From assembly GCF_019052365.1 (NCBI RefSeq), contig NZ_JAHQUY010000002.1, positions 34,722 through 98,721 of the forward strand: a stretch of 64,000 nucleotides of DNA, given 5' to 3'. The notes under the pieces are model-generated. The model had not been told where the DNA came from. It made no database searches and worked only from the letters and a program-made list of their open reading frames with translations. Of the stretch, positions 50,406 through 59,607 are shown in pieces (the first letter of the stretch is position 1; the number at the start of each line of letters is the position of its first letter). Made by a program: the position numbers and the translations under genes. This stretch comes from Leyella stercorea. Lineage in GTDB: Bacteria; Bacteroidota; Bacteroidia; Bacteroidales; Bacteroidaceae.

Positions 50406-51749
50406 TTACTTGCAGAGCTTGCAGCCCTCACACTTGCTCAGTTCGCCGCGGAAGCGCTTCTCCACGAGATAGTGCAGGCGGTCGCGCAGCGGTTCGAGCT
50501 GTATCTTGTCGATAACCTCGTTGATGAATGCGAACTCGAGGAGCAGCTTTGCCTCCTTCTCGCTGATGCCGCGCTGACGCATGTAGAACAGAGCCGCATC
50601 GTTGAGCTGACCCACGGTAGATCCGTGCGAGCACTTCACGTCGTCGGCGTATATCTCGAGCATCGGCTGCGTGTACATACGCGCTGTCTTTGTGGCGCAA
50701 AGGTTCTGGTTCACCTCCTCCGACACGGTGTGCTGTGCGCCGTGACGCACAAGCACTCTGCCTGCGAAGGCTCCCGTCGCCTTGTCGTTGAGCACGTACT
50801 TGTAGAGTTCGTGACTCGTGCAGTGCGACACCTGGTGATCTATCAGCGTGTTGTTGTCCACGTGCTGTGTCTTGTCGGCTATGACGCAGCCGTTGCACCA
50901 GCACTCTGCGCCCTCGCCCTTGAGCTGCACGTCGAGTCGGTTGCGCGTGACGCCGTTGTGCAGCGTGATAACGTTGTGGTTGAACCGAGAGTCGCGCTCC
51001 TGCTCTACGTATACGTTCGAGATGCGTGTATTCTTGTAGTGAGTCTCCTCCATGCAGTAGAGGTCGAGCGATGCGTTTGCTCCGACGTAAGCCTCAATCA
51101 CCTGGGTTGTGAGGAACTGCTGGTCGTCGGCAGCGTGGTCGCAGAAGAGGAACTTTGCGTTGGCGCCCTCCTCCATCACGATGAGCACGCGGCGGTTCAC
51201 CATCATAGCCACGTCCGAGCGCAGGATGTTGATGACCTGCACGGTCTTGTCGACAACGACATTGCGCTTCACGTGAACGAGCAGACCGTCCTGCGCCAGC
51301 ATAGTGTTGAGTGCTGTCACGGCGTCTTCGTCGCTCTTCGCCAGACGTGCGTAGTGCTTAGCCACAAACTCGGGGTGAGCCTTCGCGTATTCGGCAAGCG
51401 ACGCCACCTCGATGCCTTCGGGGAGGTTCTCCTTGGGCTGCAGCGACTGGCGGAACTGGTCGTTGACGATGAAGTAGAGCGATGTGCTGAGGTTGGGCAC
51501 GTCGCAGCGGAACGCCTTATACGGGTCTACCGGCACTTCAAGACGATTGATGTTCAGTCCGTAGTTGGGATCGAAGAGCTTGTCTATCGTTGTATATTTG
51601 TATCGCTCCACTTTTCGCGAAGGGAAGCCGAGACGCTCGAAGCTGTTGAAGGCTTCGTCGCGCACAGCGTTCAGCACGTCAGCGCTGTGCGCGCAGATCT
51701 GCTCGCGACATTCGCGGTAGAGGTCGATGTATTGTTGTTCTGAAGTCAT
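50406..51749 (-). CDS. sufD: Fe-S cluster assembly protein SufD
   Basis: 447 residues. The right-handed beta-helix core ends with the conserved KCSHGSTVGQLNDAALFYM and RGISEKEAKLLLEFAF segments of the SufB/SufD family. It pairs with SufB and binds SufC. It ends in CEGCKLCK, a Cys-rich tail not present in E. coli SufD. It lies 11 bp after sufC. Confidence 0.95.
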   Translation of the reverse strand: MTSEQQYIDLYRECREQICAHSADVLNAVRDEAFNSFERLGFPSRKVERYKYTTIDKLFDPNYGLNINRLEVPVDPYKAFRCDVPNLSTSLYFIVNDQFRQSLQPKENLPEGIEVASLAEYAKAHPEFVAKHYARLAKSDEDAVTALNTMLAQDGLLVHVKRNVVVDKTVQVINILRSDVAMMVNRRVLIVMEEGANAKFLFCDHAADDQQFLTTQVIEAYVGANASLDLYCMEETHYKNTRISNVYVEQERDSRFNHNVITLHNGVTRNRLDVQLKGEGAECWCNGCVIADKTQHVDNNTLIDHQVSHCTSHELYKYVLNDKATGAFAGRVLVRHGAQHTVSEEVNQNLCATKTARMYTQPMLEIYADDVKCSHGSTVGQLNDAALFYMRQRGISEKEAKLLLEFAFINEVIDKIQLEPLRDRLHYLVEKRFRGELSKCEGCKLCK

Positions 51750-51760
51750 TGTTCTGAATT

Positions 51761-52516
51761 TTATTCTTCTTCAAGTTCAGCTTTTATCCAATCGTATCCT
51801 CGCTGTTCAATCTCCTTTGCGAGTTCGGGTCCGGCGGTCTTCACGATGCGTCCCTTGTAGAGCACGTGTACGACGTCGGGCTTTATCATGTCGAGGAGTC
51901 GCTCGTAGTGGGTGATGACGATGGCTGACGTCTCCGGCGTGTGCATCTTGTTGACGCCGTCGGCTACGATGCGCATTGCGTCCACGTCGAGTCCGGAGTC
52001 GGTCTCGTCGAGTATGGCGAGCTTCGGTTCGAGCATTGCCATCTGGAATATCTCGTTGCGCTTCTTCTCACCGCCCGAGAAGCCTTCGTTGACAGAGCGG
52101 CGTGTGAACTTAGAGTCGAGCTCCACGACCTTGCGCTTCTCGTTCATGAGCTTGAGGAAGTCGCCCGCCTTCAGTTCGGGCTGTCCCTGATACTTGCGCT
52201 TCTCGTTGACAGCCGCCTTAAGGAAGTTGGTCATCGACACGCCCGGTATCTCCACCGGATACTGGAACGAGAGGAACAGACCTTCGTGCGCACGGTCTTC
52301 GGGCTTCATCTCAAGGATGTTCTTGCCGTTGAACCATGCCTCGCCTTCCGTCACTTCGTAGAGCGGATTGCCGGTGAGCACGGCGCTGAGTGTAGACTTT
52401 CCTGAACCGTTCGGTCCCATGATGGCGTGTATCTCGCCATCGTTTATAGTGAGGTTGATGCCTCTTAGTATTTCCTTGCCAGCGATAGTGGCATGGAGGT
52501 TTTTTACTTCTAACAT
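51761..52516 (-). CDS. sufC: Fe-S cluster assembly ATPase SufC
   Basis: 251 residues, ABC-type ATPase. Walker A GPNGSGKST, signature FSGGEKKRNEI and Walker B LAILDETDSGLD are intact. The lysine-rich EKKRNE after the signature is typical of SufC. It powers the SufBCD scaffold. Between it and sufB lies an unrelated outer-membrane protein gene. Confidence 0.97.
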   Translation of the reverse strand: MLEVKNLHATIAGKEILRGINLTINDGEIHAIMGPNGSGKSTLSAVLTGNPLYEVTEGEAWFNGKNILEMKPEDRAHEGLFLSFQYPVEIPGVSMTNFLKAAVNEKRKYQGQPELKAGDFLKLMNEKRKVVELDSKFTRRSVNEGFSGGEKKRNEIFQMAMLEPKLAILDETDSGLDVDAMRIVADGVNKMHTPETSAIVITHYERLLDMIKPDVVHVLYKGRIVKTAGPELAKEIEQRGYDWIKAELEEE

Positions 52517-52610
52517 ATCGAGTTTTGAATTTTGAATTTTGAGTTTTGAGTTGTCGGCTGCGCCGATTTTGAATTAATGAGTTGTGAATTGTGAGTTGTA
52601 CGTGCAACTC
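52517..52610. repeat. TTTTGAATT-type repeat field, sufC side
   Basis: About 90 bp of degenerate TTTTGAATTTTGAG units directly upstream of sufC. The same repeat recurs at 53450-53632 and 56090-56143, and weakly at about 19670-19760. Confidence 0.6.
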
Positions 52611-52627
52611 TTCGTACAATGCACAGC

Positions 52628-53443
52628 TTAATACGAATCGAGCACGCGTCCGAGTTTCATCCGGCGTCGTTCCTTCTTCGTTTCTCGTTTCGGTTCGTCG
52701 TTGGGGTCGTATATGCCGAGTGCCACTTCGATGAGCGAGAAGAGGCTGTTGGCGTCGGCTGAGGTGAAGCGGAACGGGAACGTCGCCTTCAAGCCTATCT
52801 TTATGTTGTGGCGGTGCATGTTAGAGCGCAGCCTGTATACGTCGGGGCTGCCATTGCAGGTCGTAGCCACATGCGCCTTGCCGTCGATGGCGAGTGGGAA
52901 GCCGTACTGGAACTCGAGCGCGAGCGACGAGAAGATGTAGCAGTCTACTCCTACCGCCGGTGCTACGCTCACACGCGGCAGACTTATTGTGCTGTTGCGC
53001 TCGTAGCTGCCGTCAGCGTTCCATCCGCTCATGCTGCTCTGCACGTGCCGACCGGCTACGTTAATGTTGGTCATGAGCGAGGCGTAGGGCTGCAGGGCGA
53101 AGCACTTGTTCAGGGGATAGTAGCGTGCGCCGACCACTATGTTCTGCATTGTGGCGTCCACTTTGCTGCCGAACCACTGCACGGTCTCGGCGTTGTAGCC
53201 GCCTACGAGCGAGAAGTGCTGCTGCGGCAGATAGTATTCGAGCAGCACGTTGCATTGGGGCGAGGCGAACGCTGCGATGTTGCCTGCGTCGCGTGGCGAA
53301 CGCTCAACGCTTGCCGTCGTGGGGCACGAGAGGTTCATGCCTGCTATCACCGCCCAACGGCGCGACACGTCGTCATCGCCTGCGAAGGCTGTTGCGGCAC
53401 AGACTGCGAGAACTGCTGTGACGGTCATTATCCTGCGGAACAT
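52628..53443 (-). CDS. Outer-membrane barrel-like protein inside the suf operon
   Basis: 271 residues. A signal peptide (MTVTAVLAVCAATAFA) is followed by alternating strands with aromatic ends (VLLEYYLPQ, VVGARYYPL, ALEFQYGFPL, IKIGLKATFPF), as in eight- to twelve-strand porin-like barrels. It ends in a basic tail (KRETKKERRRMKLGRV). No Fe-S link is apparent. It splits sufB from sufC and is flanked on both sides by TTTTGAATT repeats, so it looks like an insertion into the operon, though in the same orientation. Confidence 0.7.
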   Translation of the reverse strand: MFRRIMTVTAVLAVCAATAFAGDDDVSRRWAVIAGMNLSCPTTASVERSPRDAGNIAAFASPQCNVLLEYYLPQQHFSLVGGYNAETVQWFGSKVDATMQNIVVGARYYPLNKCFALQPYASLMTNINVAGRHVQSSMSGWNADGSYERNSTISLPRVSVAPAVGVDCYIFSSLALEFQYGFPLAIDGKAHVATTCNGSPDVYRLRSNMHRHNIKIGLKATFPFRFTSADANSLFSLIEVALGIYDPNDEPKRETKKERRRMKLGRVLDSY

Positions 53444-53449
53444 ATATTA

Positions 53450-53632
53450 AGTTTTGAATTTTGAGTTTTGAATTTTGAATTGTGCGCTTTGCGCATTTTG
53501 AATTTTTGAGTTTTGAGTTGTGAATTGTGAGTTGTGAGTTTTGAATTGTTGAGTTATCAACTCCTAATTGAACAATTCCTCATCGGCGTAGCCGACAATT
53601 CAAAATTCAAAATTCAAAACTCAAAACTCCTT
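53450..53632. repeat. TTTTGAATT-type repeat field, sufB side
   Basis: About 180 bp of TTTTGAATTTTGAG units, turning to the opposite orientation (AATTCAAAATTC) near 53600. With the field at 52517 it brackets the barrel gene. Confidence 0.65.
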
Positions 53633-55084
53633 CTATCCCACTGTTCCCTCAAGCGACACGCTGAGCAACTTCTGCGCCTCTACGGCGAACTCCATCGGCA
53701 GCTTGTTGAGCACGTCTTTGGCGTATCCGTTGACGATGAGACCCACGGCTTGCTCGGTGGGTATGCCGCGCTGGTTGCAGTAGAAGAGCTGGTCTTCCGA
53801 AATCTTCGACGTCGTAGCCTCGTGCTCCACCACTGCCGTGTCGTTGTGTATATCCATGTATGGGAAGGTGTGCGCTCCGCAGTCGGAACCGAGCAGCAGC
53901 GAGTCGCACGACGAGTAGTTGCGTGCGTTGTCGGCGTTGCTTGTGGCGCGCACCAGTCCGCGGTACGAGTTCTGGCTGTGTCCGGCTGAGATACCTTTCG
54001 ATATGATTGTCGACTTGGTGTTCTTGCCCATGTGTATCATCTTCGTGCCGGTGTCTGCCTCCTGATAGTTGTTGGTGACGGCTACGGAGTAGAACTCCGC
54101 CTGCGAGCCGTCGCCGCGCAGCACGCACGAGGGGTACTTCCATGTGATGGCAGAGCCGGTCTCCACCTGCGTCCACGAGAGTTTCGAGTTGACGCCGCGC
54201 AGGTCGCCTCGCTTCGTCACGAGGTTGAGCACGCCGCCCTTGCCATGCTCGTCGCCCGGATACCAGTTCTGCACGGTAGAGTATTTCACTTCGGCGTTGT
54301 CCTTCACGACAATCTCCACGATGGCTGCGTGCAGCTGGTTCTCGTCGCGCATCGGCGCCGTGCAGCCTTCGAGGTAGCTCACGTATGCGTCGTCGTCGGC
54401 AATGATGAGCGTGCGCTCGAACTGGCCGGTGTTGCGTGCGTTGATGCGGAAGTAGGAGCTAAGCTCCATCGGGCAGCGCACGCCCTTGGGTATGTAGACG
54501 AACGATCCGTCTGAGAACACGGCGCTGTTGAGCGCTGCGAAGAAGTTGTCGCGGTAGGGCACCACGCTTCCCAAGTACTCGCGCACGAGGTCGGGATGGT
54601 TCTTTATGGCGTCGCCGATTGAGCAGAAGATGATGCCTTTCTCGGCGAGGTGCTGCGAGAAGGTTGTCTTCACGCTCACGGAGTCCATGATGGCGTCTAC
54701 CGCCACGCCGCTGAGTGCCAGTCGTTCTTCGAGAGGTATGCCGAGCTTGTCGAATGTCTTCATCAGCTCAGGGTCTATCTCCTTATTCTCGTTCTTCTTC
54801 TTTGCGAGCGGGTCGGCGTAGTACGAAATCGCCTGATAGTCGATCTCGGGCACGTGCACGTGACCCCACTTCGGCTCCTTCATCGTCTGCCAGTGGCGGA
54901 AAGCCTGCAGACGGAACTCAAGCATCCAGTCGGGTTCGCCCTTCTTGCTTGAGATGAGTCGCACGATGTCCTCGTTGAGTCCTTTCTCAATTATGTCTGT
55001 ATGCACGTCGGTAGTGAAGCCGTACTCGTATTTCTGCTCCGCCACCTGGCGCACATAGGCGTTTTTTGTATCTTTATTTTCCAT
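53633..55084 (-). CDS. sufB: Fe-S cluster assembly protein SufB
   Basis: 483 residues, full length. Conserved parts seen: [47 protein letters not shown], and near the C-terminus [20 protein letters not shown] and [19 protein letters not shown]. It is the scaffold subunit on which the cluster forms. First gene of the operon; its long leader holds the GC-rich 22-bp repeats. Confidence 0.97.
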   Translation of the reverse strand: MENKDTKNAYVRQVAEQKYEYGFTTDVHTDIIEKGLNEDIVRLISSKKGEPDWMLEFRLQAFRHWQTMKEPKWGHVHVPEIDYQAISYYADPLAKKKNENKEIDPELMKTFDKLGIPLEERLALSGVAVDAIMDSVSVKTTFSQHLAEKGIIFCSIGDAIKNHPDLVREYLGSVVPYRDNFFAALNSAVFSDGSFVYIPKGVRCPMELSSYFRINARNTGQFERTLIIADDDAYVSYLEGCTAPMRDENQLHAAIVEIVVKDNAEVKYSTVQNWYPGDEHGKGGVLNLVTKRGDLRGVNSKLSWTQVETGSAITWKYPSCVLRGDGSQAEFYSVAVTNNYQEADTGTKMIHMGKNTKSTIISKGISAGHSQNSYRGLVRATSNADNARNYSSCDSLLLGSDCGAHTFPYMDIHNDTAVVEHEATTSKISEDQLFYCNQRGIPTEQAVGLIVNGYAKDVLNKLPMEFAVEAQKLLSVSLEGTVG

Positions 55085-55115
55085 TTTCGTATATAAAAGT
55101 CAAGGGAGAGCGACC

Positions 55116-55203
55116 GATTGCGTCCGCCGTCCGATTGGATTGCGTCCGCCGTCCGATCAGATTGCGTTCGGTGTCCGATCGGGTTGCGTTCGGTGCACGA
55201 TGA
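55116..55203. repeat. GC-rich 22-bp-period tandem repeat, locus 2, in the suf leader
   Basis: Four units at 55116, 55138, 55160 and 55182, exact 22-bp spacing. On the minus strand the unit contains CGATCGGACGGCGGACG, the same as at 47652 in the opposite orientation. It lies between the proposed suf promoter and the sufB start codon, so it would be transcribed. Confidence 0.85.
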
Positions 55204-55259
55204 CTCAGCCTGCACTTTCAGGCTGCAAGACATCGGCATGCACATCTCCTAAAGAAATG

Positions 55260-55267
55260 CAAATTTA
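55260..55267 (-). promoter_or_regulatory. Promoter -7 element of the suf operon
   Basis: Minus-strand TAAATTTG, 175 bp before sufB; the -33 box is weak. Confidence 0.5.
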
Positions 55268-55312
55268 CGAATAATGCGTTGATTATTCGAAGAAAACGTG
55301 GCTTTTTTCAGC

Positions 55313-56083
55313 CTAAAGGTTCATTTCCTTCGAGAGAATATTCTCGAGTTTCTCTGCCGAGAGCCTCAACTGGAACGCGCCCTTGATAGCCACGCTGATG
55401 CCACCGGTCTCTTCGGACACGACGATGGCTATGGCGTCGGAGTCTTGCGAGATGCCGAGCGCGGCGCGGTGGCGCAGTCCGAGCTCCTTCGGTATGTCGT
55501 GGTTGTGCGACACGGGCAGGATGCAGCCGGCAGCGCGTATGCGCTTGCCCACGATTATCATGGCGCCGTCGTGCAGCGGCGAGTTCTTGAAGAAGATGTT
55601 CTCTATGAGTCGCTGATTGATGCGCGCGTCTATCACGTCGCCGGTGTCGACAATGTCGTCGAGGCGTATGCCGCGCTCAATGACGATGAGCGCTCCCACC
55701 TTGCCGCGCGAGAGGTCGATGCACGCCATGACGATGGGCATGATGGTCTCCTTGTCCACTATCTTCTCCTTGCTTGCGCCTACGAACAGATTGGCGAAGG
55801 CGCGGAAGCGCTGGTGGGCGCCGAGCGAGTAGAGGAAGCGGCGTATCTCTTCCTGAAAGAGCACGATGATGCCGATGACGCCCACCGACACGAGCTTGTC
55901 GAGGATGGCTCCGAGCAGGCGCATCTCGAGCACCTGACTCACGAAGAGCCACACGAGCACGAACACGATGATGCCGATGAAGACGTTGAGCGAACGGCTC
56001 TCCTTCATCAGACGATAGATGTAGTAGAGCATCAGGGCGACAAGAAATATGTCGATGATGTCTTTTATTCCGAAGTCGAACAT
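55313..56083 (-). CDS. cdaA: Diadenylate cyclase CdaA
   Basis: 256 residues. Three N-terminal transmembrane helices (about residues 10-75) are followed by the DAC domain with SPLHDGAMII and LRHRAALG, the two motifs for ATP binding and catalysis. It makes c-di-AMP at the inner membrane. It follows folP, an order common in Bacteroidetes; no CdaR-like regulator gene is adjacent, unlike in Firmicutes. Confidence 0.95.
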   Translation of the reverse strand: MFDFGIKDIIDIFLVALMLYYIYRLMKESRSLNVFIGIIVFVLVWLFVSQVLEMRLLGAILDKLVSVGVIGIIVLFQEEIRRFLYSLGAHQRFRAFANLFVGASKEKIVDKETIMPIVMACIDLSRGKVGALIVIERGIRLDDIVDTGDVIDARINQRLIENIFFKNSPLHDGAMIIVGKRIRAAGCILPVSHNHDIPKELGLRHRAALGISQDSDAIAIVVSEETGGISVAIKGAFQLRLSAEKLENILSKEMNL

Positions 56084-56089
56084 GTTGTG

Positions 56090-56143
56090 AGTTTTGAATT
56101 TTGAGTTTTGAGTTTTGAATTGTGCGCTGCGCGCATTTTGAGT
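56090..56143. repeat. TTTTGAATT-type repeat, folP-cdaA gap
   Basis: About 50 bp of GTTTTGAATTTTGAG units with GTGCGCTGCGCGC in the middle, between two co-directional genes. Confidence 0.55.
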
Positions 56144-56965
56144 TTATCCTAATTGCTGCACAATTCGAATTGTTTCAAAGGCTTCCTTCACGTCGTGCAC
56201 ACGCAGTATCGAGGCGCCTTTCTGCAGCGACACGGTGTGGAGCACGGTGGTGCCGTTGAGAGCCGTCGTGGGGTCGCCGCCGACGAGACGGTATATCATG
56301 CTCTTGCGCGACACGCCTACAAGCACGGGCAGCTCAAGCGCAAGCAGGCGCTCCGCCTCGCTCATTATCTCGTAGTTCTGCTCGAGCGTCTTGCCGAAGC
56401 CGTAGCCGGGGTCGAGAATGATGTCCTTCGCTCCGAGGTCGCGCAGGCGCTGCACCTCAGCCGCGAAGTTCTGCATCATCTTCGCCAGCGTCGGCTGCAC
56501 CGACATCAGTATGTAGGGCACGCCGAGTTGCGCCACGGTCTCGAACATGTCGCCTTCCTCGTGTATCTCCTTGCCTACGATGCCCGTTATGCCGCCTTCC
56601 GACACGTCGTTGATGATGTCGGCGCCGAACTCCTCCACACATCTGCGCGCCACAAGCGGGCGGTAGGTGTCTACCGACACGATGGCGTCGGGCTGCTCGC
56701 GGCGCACTATCTCAAGGGCGCGCTTCAGACGTTCGGTTTCTTCCTCAAGGCTCACCTCGTCGGCGCCGGGGCGTGTGGAGAAAGCGCCCACGTCGATGAT
56801 GCGTCCGCCTTCGGCGATTATCTGGTTGGCGCGGTCGGCTATCTCAGCCTCGGTCTGCTTGCGCGATCCGCTGTAGAACGAGTCGGGCGTTGCATTCAGT
56901 ATGCCCATCACCATGGGCTGTGAGAGGTCGAGAAGTCGGCCTCGCACGTTTATTGTGTATTGCAT
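56144..56965 (-). CDS. folP: Dihydropteroate synthase
   Basis: 273 residues. TIM-barrel with the conserved MGILNATPDSFYSGS loop, DVGAFSTRPGADEVS, VSVDTYRP, IINDVS, ILDPGYGFGK and LVGVSRKSMI. It joins pABA to the pterin in folate synthesis and is the sulfonamide target; the SRKS and TRPG loops look wild-type. Upstream of cdaA. Confidence 0.96.
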   Translation of the reverse strand: MQYTINVRGRLLDLSQPMVMGILNATPDSFYSGSRKQTEAEIADRANQIIAEGGRIIDVGAFSTRPGADEVSLEEETERLKRALEIVRREQPDAIVSVDTYRPLVARRCVEEFGADIINDVSEGGITGIVGKEIHEEGDMFETVAQLGVPYILMSVQPTLAKMMQNFAAEVQRLRDLGAKDIILDPGYGFGKTLEQNYEIMSEAERLLALELPVLVGVSRKSMIYRLVGGDPTTALNGTTVLHTVSLQKGASILRVHDVKEAFETIRIVQQLG

Positions 56966-57133
56966 ATGCTCTTGATAATTAGTTAATAACCGACCACAAA
57001 TTACGCAATAAATATCCGAACTGCCAAATATTTAACTCAAAAAGTTGGGCTCTGCGCACGTCCAAAACCGATTATTTCGCACACGCGCAACGATTTATAC
57101 AGACATTCTCTTTGCGCACACAGATTATTTGCA

Positions 57134-57141
57134 TACTTTTG
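57134..57141 (+). promoter_or_regulatory. Promoter -7 element of the GH16 gene
   Basis: TACTTTTG with CTTTG 19 bp upstream, 21 bp before the start codon. Confidence 0.7.
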
Positions 57142-57162
57142 CAACATAAAACCCATCAAGAC

Positions 57163-57948
57163 ATGAAGCTCAAGACAACTCTCGCTGCTCTGCTCTTCTG
57201 CGCAACGGCTCTCGCATCCTCGCCCCACAAGTACCGCCTCGTTTGGCAGGACGACTTCAACGGCACCACTTTCGACAACCGCTCGTGGACAAAGATAAGC
57301 CGCGGCTCAGCCGACTGGCGCCGCTATATGTCGGACGCCGACTCGCTATACGCCGTGCGCGACGGCAAGCTCGTTCTGCGCGGCGCTCTCAACACCAACC
57401 TCGAAGCCGACACGGCTCGCTTCGTAACCGGTGGACTCTACACCAAGCGCAAGCACGCCGTGAGATACGGTAAGGTGGAGGTGCGCGCACGCTTCGACTG
57501 CGCGCAGGGCGTGTGGCCGGCTATATGGATGAAGCCCGATTATGAGATTAAATGGCCACACGGTGGCGAGATCGACATCATGGAACACCTCAACCACGAC
57601 AACATAGCATACCAGACCATCCACACCACATACACGCACACTCTGAAGCAGGACCAGAACCCGCCGCACGGCGGCACCTACCCCATCGACCGCAACGCCT
57701 TCAACACCTACGCCGTGGAGATTCTGCCCGATTCAATAGTGTTCTCGGTCAACGGACAACCGTCGTTCTCCTATCCGCGCATTGAGGAGCATAAGGACAA
57801 GGGACAGTATCCGTTCGGCGCCCCATTCTATCTGCTCATCGACATGCAGATTGAAGGCTCGTGGGTGGGCAAGGCAGACCCCAAACAGCTGCCCGTCGAG
57901 ATGGAGATCGACTGGGTGAAACTCTACGAACTGGAACAGGAGGAGTGA
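57163..57948 (+). CDS. Secreted GH16 family beta-glucanase
   Basis: 261 residues from MKLKTTLAALLFCATALA, a signal peptide of about 19 residues; an upstream in-frame ATG is rejected because it precedes the promoter. The catalytic motif is GEIDIMEHLN, with Glu136, Asp138 and Glu141. WPAIWMKPDY and the C-terminal MEIDWVKLYE strand are typical of laminarinases and licheninases. It hydrolyses beta-1,3 or mixed-linkage glucans; the substrate is inferred. It is followed by murF after 120 bp of GAAGTAAAC-like repeats. Confidence 0.9.
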   Translation: MKLKTTLAALLFCATALASSPHKYRLVWQDDFNGTTFDNRSWTKISRGSADWRRYMSDADSLYAVRDGKLVLRGALNTNLEADTARFVTGGLYTKRKHAVRYGKVEVRARFDCAQGVWPAIWMKPDYEIKWPHGGEIDIMEHLNHDNIAYQTIHTTYTHTLKQDQNPPHGGTYPIDRNAFNTYAVEILPDSIVFSVNGQPSFSYPRIEEHKDKGQYPFGAPFYLLIDMQIEGSWVGKADPKQLPVEMEIDWVKLYELEQEE

Positions 57949-58068
57949 AACTCTGAAACAAGAAGTAAACTCTGAGGAAGTAGAAGTAAACCTTCGAGGA
58001 AAGAGAAACAGACTCTAAAGAAAGATTCGGCTGCGCCAAGCACGCTTGCCGACAAAAATAAAAGCAAA

Positions 58069-59421
58069 ATGGAAATATCCGAACTTTACGAAATCTTTAA
58101 GCAACACCCCGTTGTTACAACCGACAGTCGCGACTGCCCCGTCGGTTCGTTGTTCTTCGCCTTGAAAGGCGCTTCGTTCAACGGCAACAAGTTTGCTGCA
58201 GCTGCGCTTGAGAAGGGCTGCGCTTATGCTGTTGTCGATGAAGCGGAGTACGTCGTTGAGGGCGACGCTCGCTTCATTCTCGTCGACAACTGTCTGCACA
58301 CTCTGCAACAGCTCGCACGCTATCACCGCCGTGCGCTCGGCACGCCTATCATCGGCATCACCGGAACCAACGGCAAGACTACCACAAAGGAACTCACGGC
58401 TGCGGTGTTGCTGCAGAAATACAACGTGCTCTACACCGAGGGCAACTTCAACAACGACATCGGCGTGCCTAAGACATTGCTGCGCCTGAACTCCACACAC
58501 GACATCGCGGTCGTGGAGATGGGCGCGTCGCACCCTGGCGACATCAAGACGCTGGTGGAGATCGTTGAGCCCGACTATGCGCTCATCACAAACGTGGGTC
58601 GTGCGCATCTGCAGGGCTTCGGTTCGTTCGAAGGCGTGATAAAGACTAAGGGCGAACTGTACGACTTTGTGCGTGCGGCTGCCAACGGCAAGAATGATGC
58701 TTACTCCATACGCGAGGTGAAGCGCCCGCGCTGCGTGTTCATCGACAACGACAACCAGTATCTCAACGGCATCGCCGACGGACTGAACCTCGTGCGCTAC
58801 GGCTTAAACGCCGCTGATAAAAGACTTTACGTTGCGGCTGAGGACGTAAAAAGCGAGCCGATGCTCAGCTTCTCGTGGGCGGCTGAGGGCAAGGCGCAGC
58901 ACCATGTTGACAGCCACCTTATCGGTGCGTACAACATCACGAACATGCTTGCAGCCATCGCCGTCGGCACTTACTTCGGTGTGGAGGCAGACAAGATTGA
59001 CGCCGCGCTGACCGGCTATGCGCCGAGCAACAACCGCTCACAGTTTGAGCAGACAGCCTGCAACCGCCTCATCGTAGACGCCTACAACGCCAACCCGACG
59101 AGCATGGCGGCGGCGCTCAGCAACTTCGAGGCTATCAATGCCGACCACAAGATGGCTATCATCGGCGACATGAAGGAGCTTGGCAGCGTGAGTCACGACG
59201 AGCATCAGCGCATCGTTGACCAGCTCAGCCGCATGAAGCTCGAAGAGGTATGGCTCGTTGGCTCGGAGTTTGAGCACACAGCGACGCCGGCTGCGTTCCG
59301 CAAGTTTGAGAACGTAGCGGAGGTGAAGGAAGCAATTGCTTCTGAGAAGCCTCGCGACCGCTACATCCTCATCAAGGGCAGCAACGGCACACGCCTGTTC
59401 GAACTGCCCGAGAAACTATAG
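58069..59421 (+). CDS. murF: UDP-N-acetylmuramoyl-tripeptide-D-alanyl-D-alanine ligase
   Basis: 450 residues. The N-terminal substrate domain (TTDSRDCPVGSLFFALKG) is followed by the ATP P-loop GITGTNGKTTTKE, the VVEMGASHPGDI and NVGRAHLQGFGS blocks of the central domain, and the C-terminal IVDAYNANPTSM. It adds D-Ala-D-Ala, the product of ddl at 37 kb, to the muropeptide. It is not in a mur cluster here; its neighbours are glycan-degrading enzymes. Confidence 0.96.
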   Translation: MEISELYEIFKQHPVVTTDSRDCPVGSLFFALKGASFNGNKFAAAALEKGCAYAVVDEAEYVVEGDARFILVDNCLHTLQQLARYHRRALGTPIIGITGTNGKTTTKELTAAVLLQKYNVLYTEGNFNNDIGVPKTLLRLNSTHDIAVVEMGASHPGDIKTLVEIVEPDYALITNVGRAHLQGFGSFEGVIKTKGELYDFVRAAANGKNDAYSIREVKRPRCVFIDNDNQYLNGIADGLNLVRYGLNAADKRLYVAAEDVKSEPMLSFSWAAEGKAQHHVDSHLIGAYNITNMLAAIAVGTYFGVEADKIDAALTGYAPSNNRSQFEQTACNRLIVDAYNANPTSMAAALSNFEAINADHKMAIIGDMKELGSVSHDEHQRIVDQLSRMKLEEVWLVGSEFEHTATPAAFRKFENVAEVKEAIASEKPRDRYILIKGSNGTRLFELPEKL

Positions 59422-59454
59422 GAGGCTACGGCATTCTTGCCGTAGTCAAAATAA

Positions 59455-59560
59455 CGTAGCGGAGGTCTCCGGCCTCCGCAGCACCAAGTCAGATAGACAT
59501 CTTTATCAACTTAAAGACTACTACTGTTGCGTGCTGCGGAGGCCGGAGACCTCCGCTACG
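59455..59560. repeat. 106-bp palindromic intergenic element, copy C
   Basis: Near-perfect arms (CGTAGCGGAGGTCTCCGGCC and its complement) with a longer centre than copies A and B, containing CACCAAGTCAGA. It lies between convergent murF and the sialidase gene, 33 bp after murF; it could also terminate both. Confidence 0.85.
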
Positions 59561-59607
59561 TTTTACATTCTATTTCTGCGCATAGAGCCGCTTTACATCT
59601 TCTTGCT

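Noticed and set aside
54991-55245. 84-codon frame upstream of sufB
   Set aside because: Built from the inverted copy of the same 22-bp repeats and the sufB start; no independent support.
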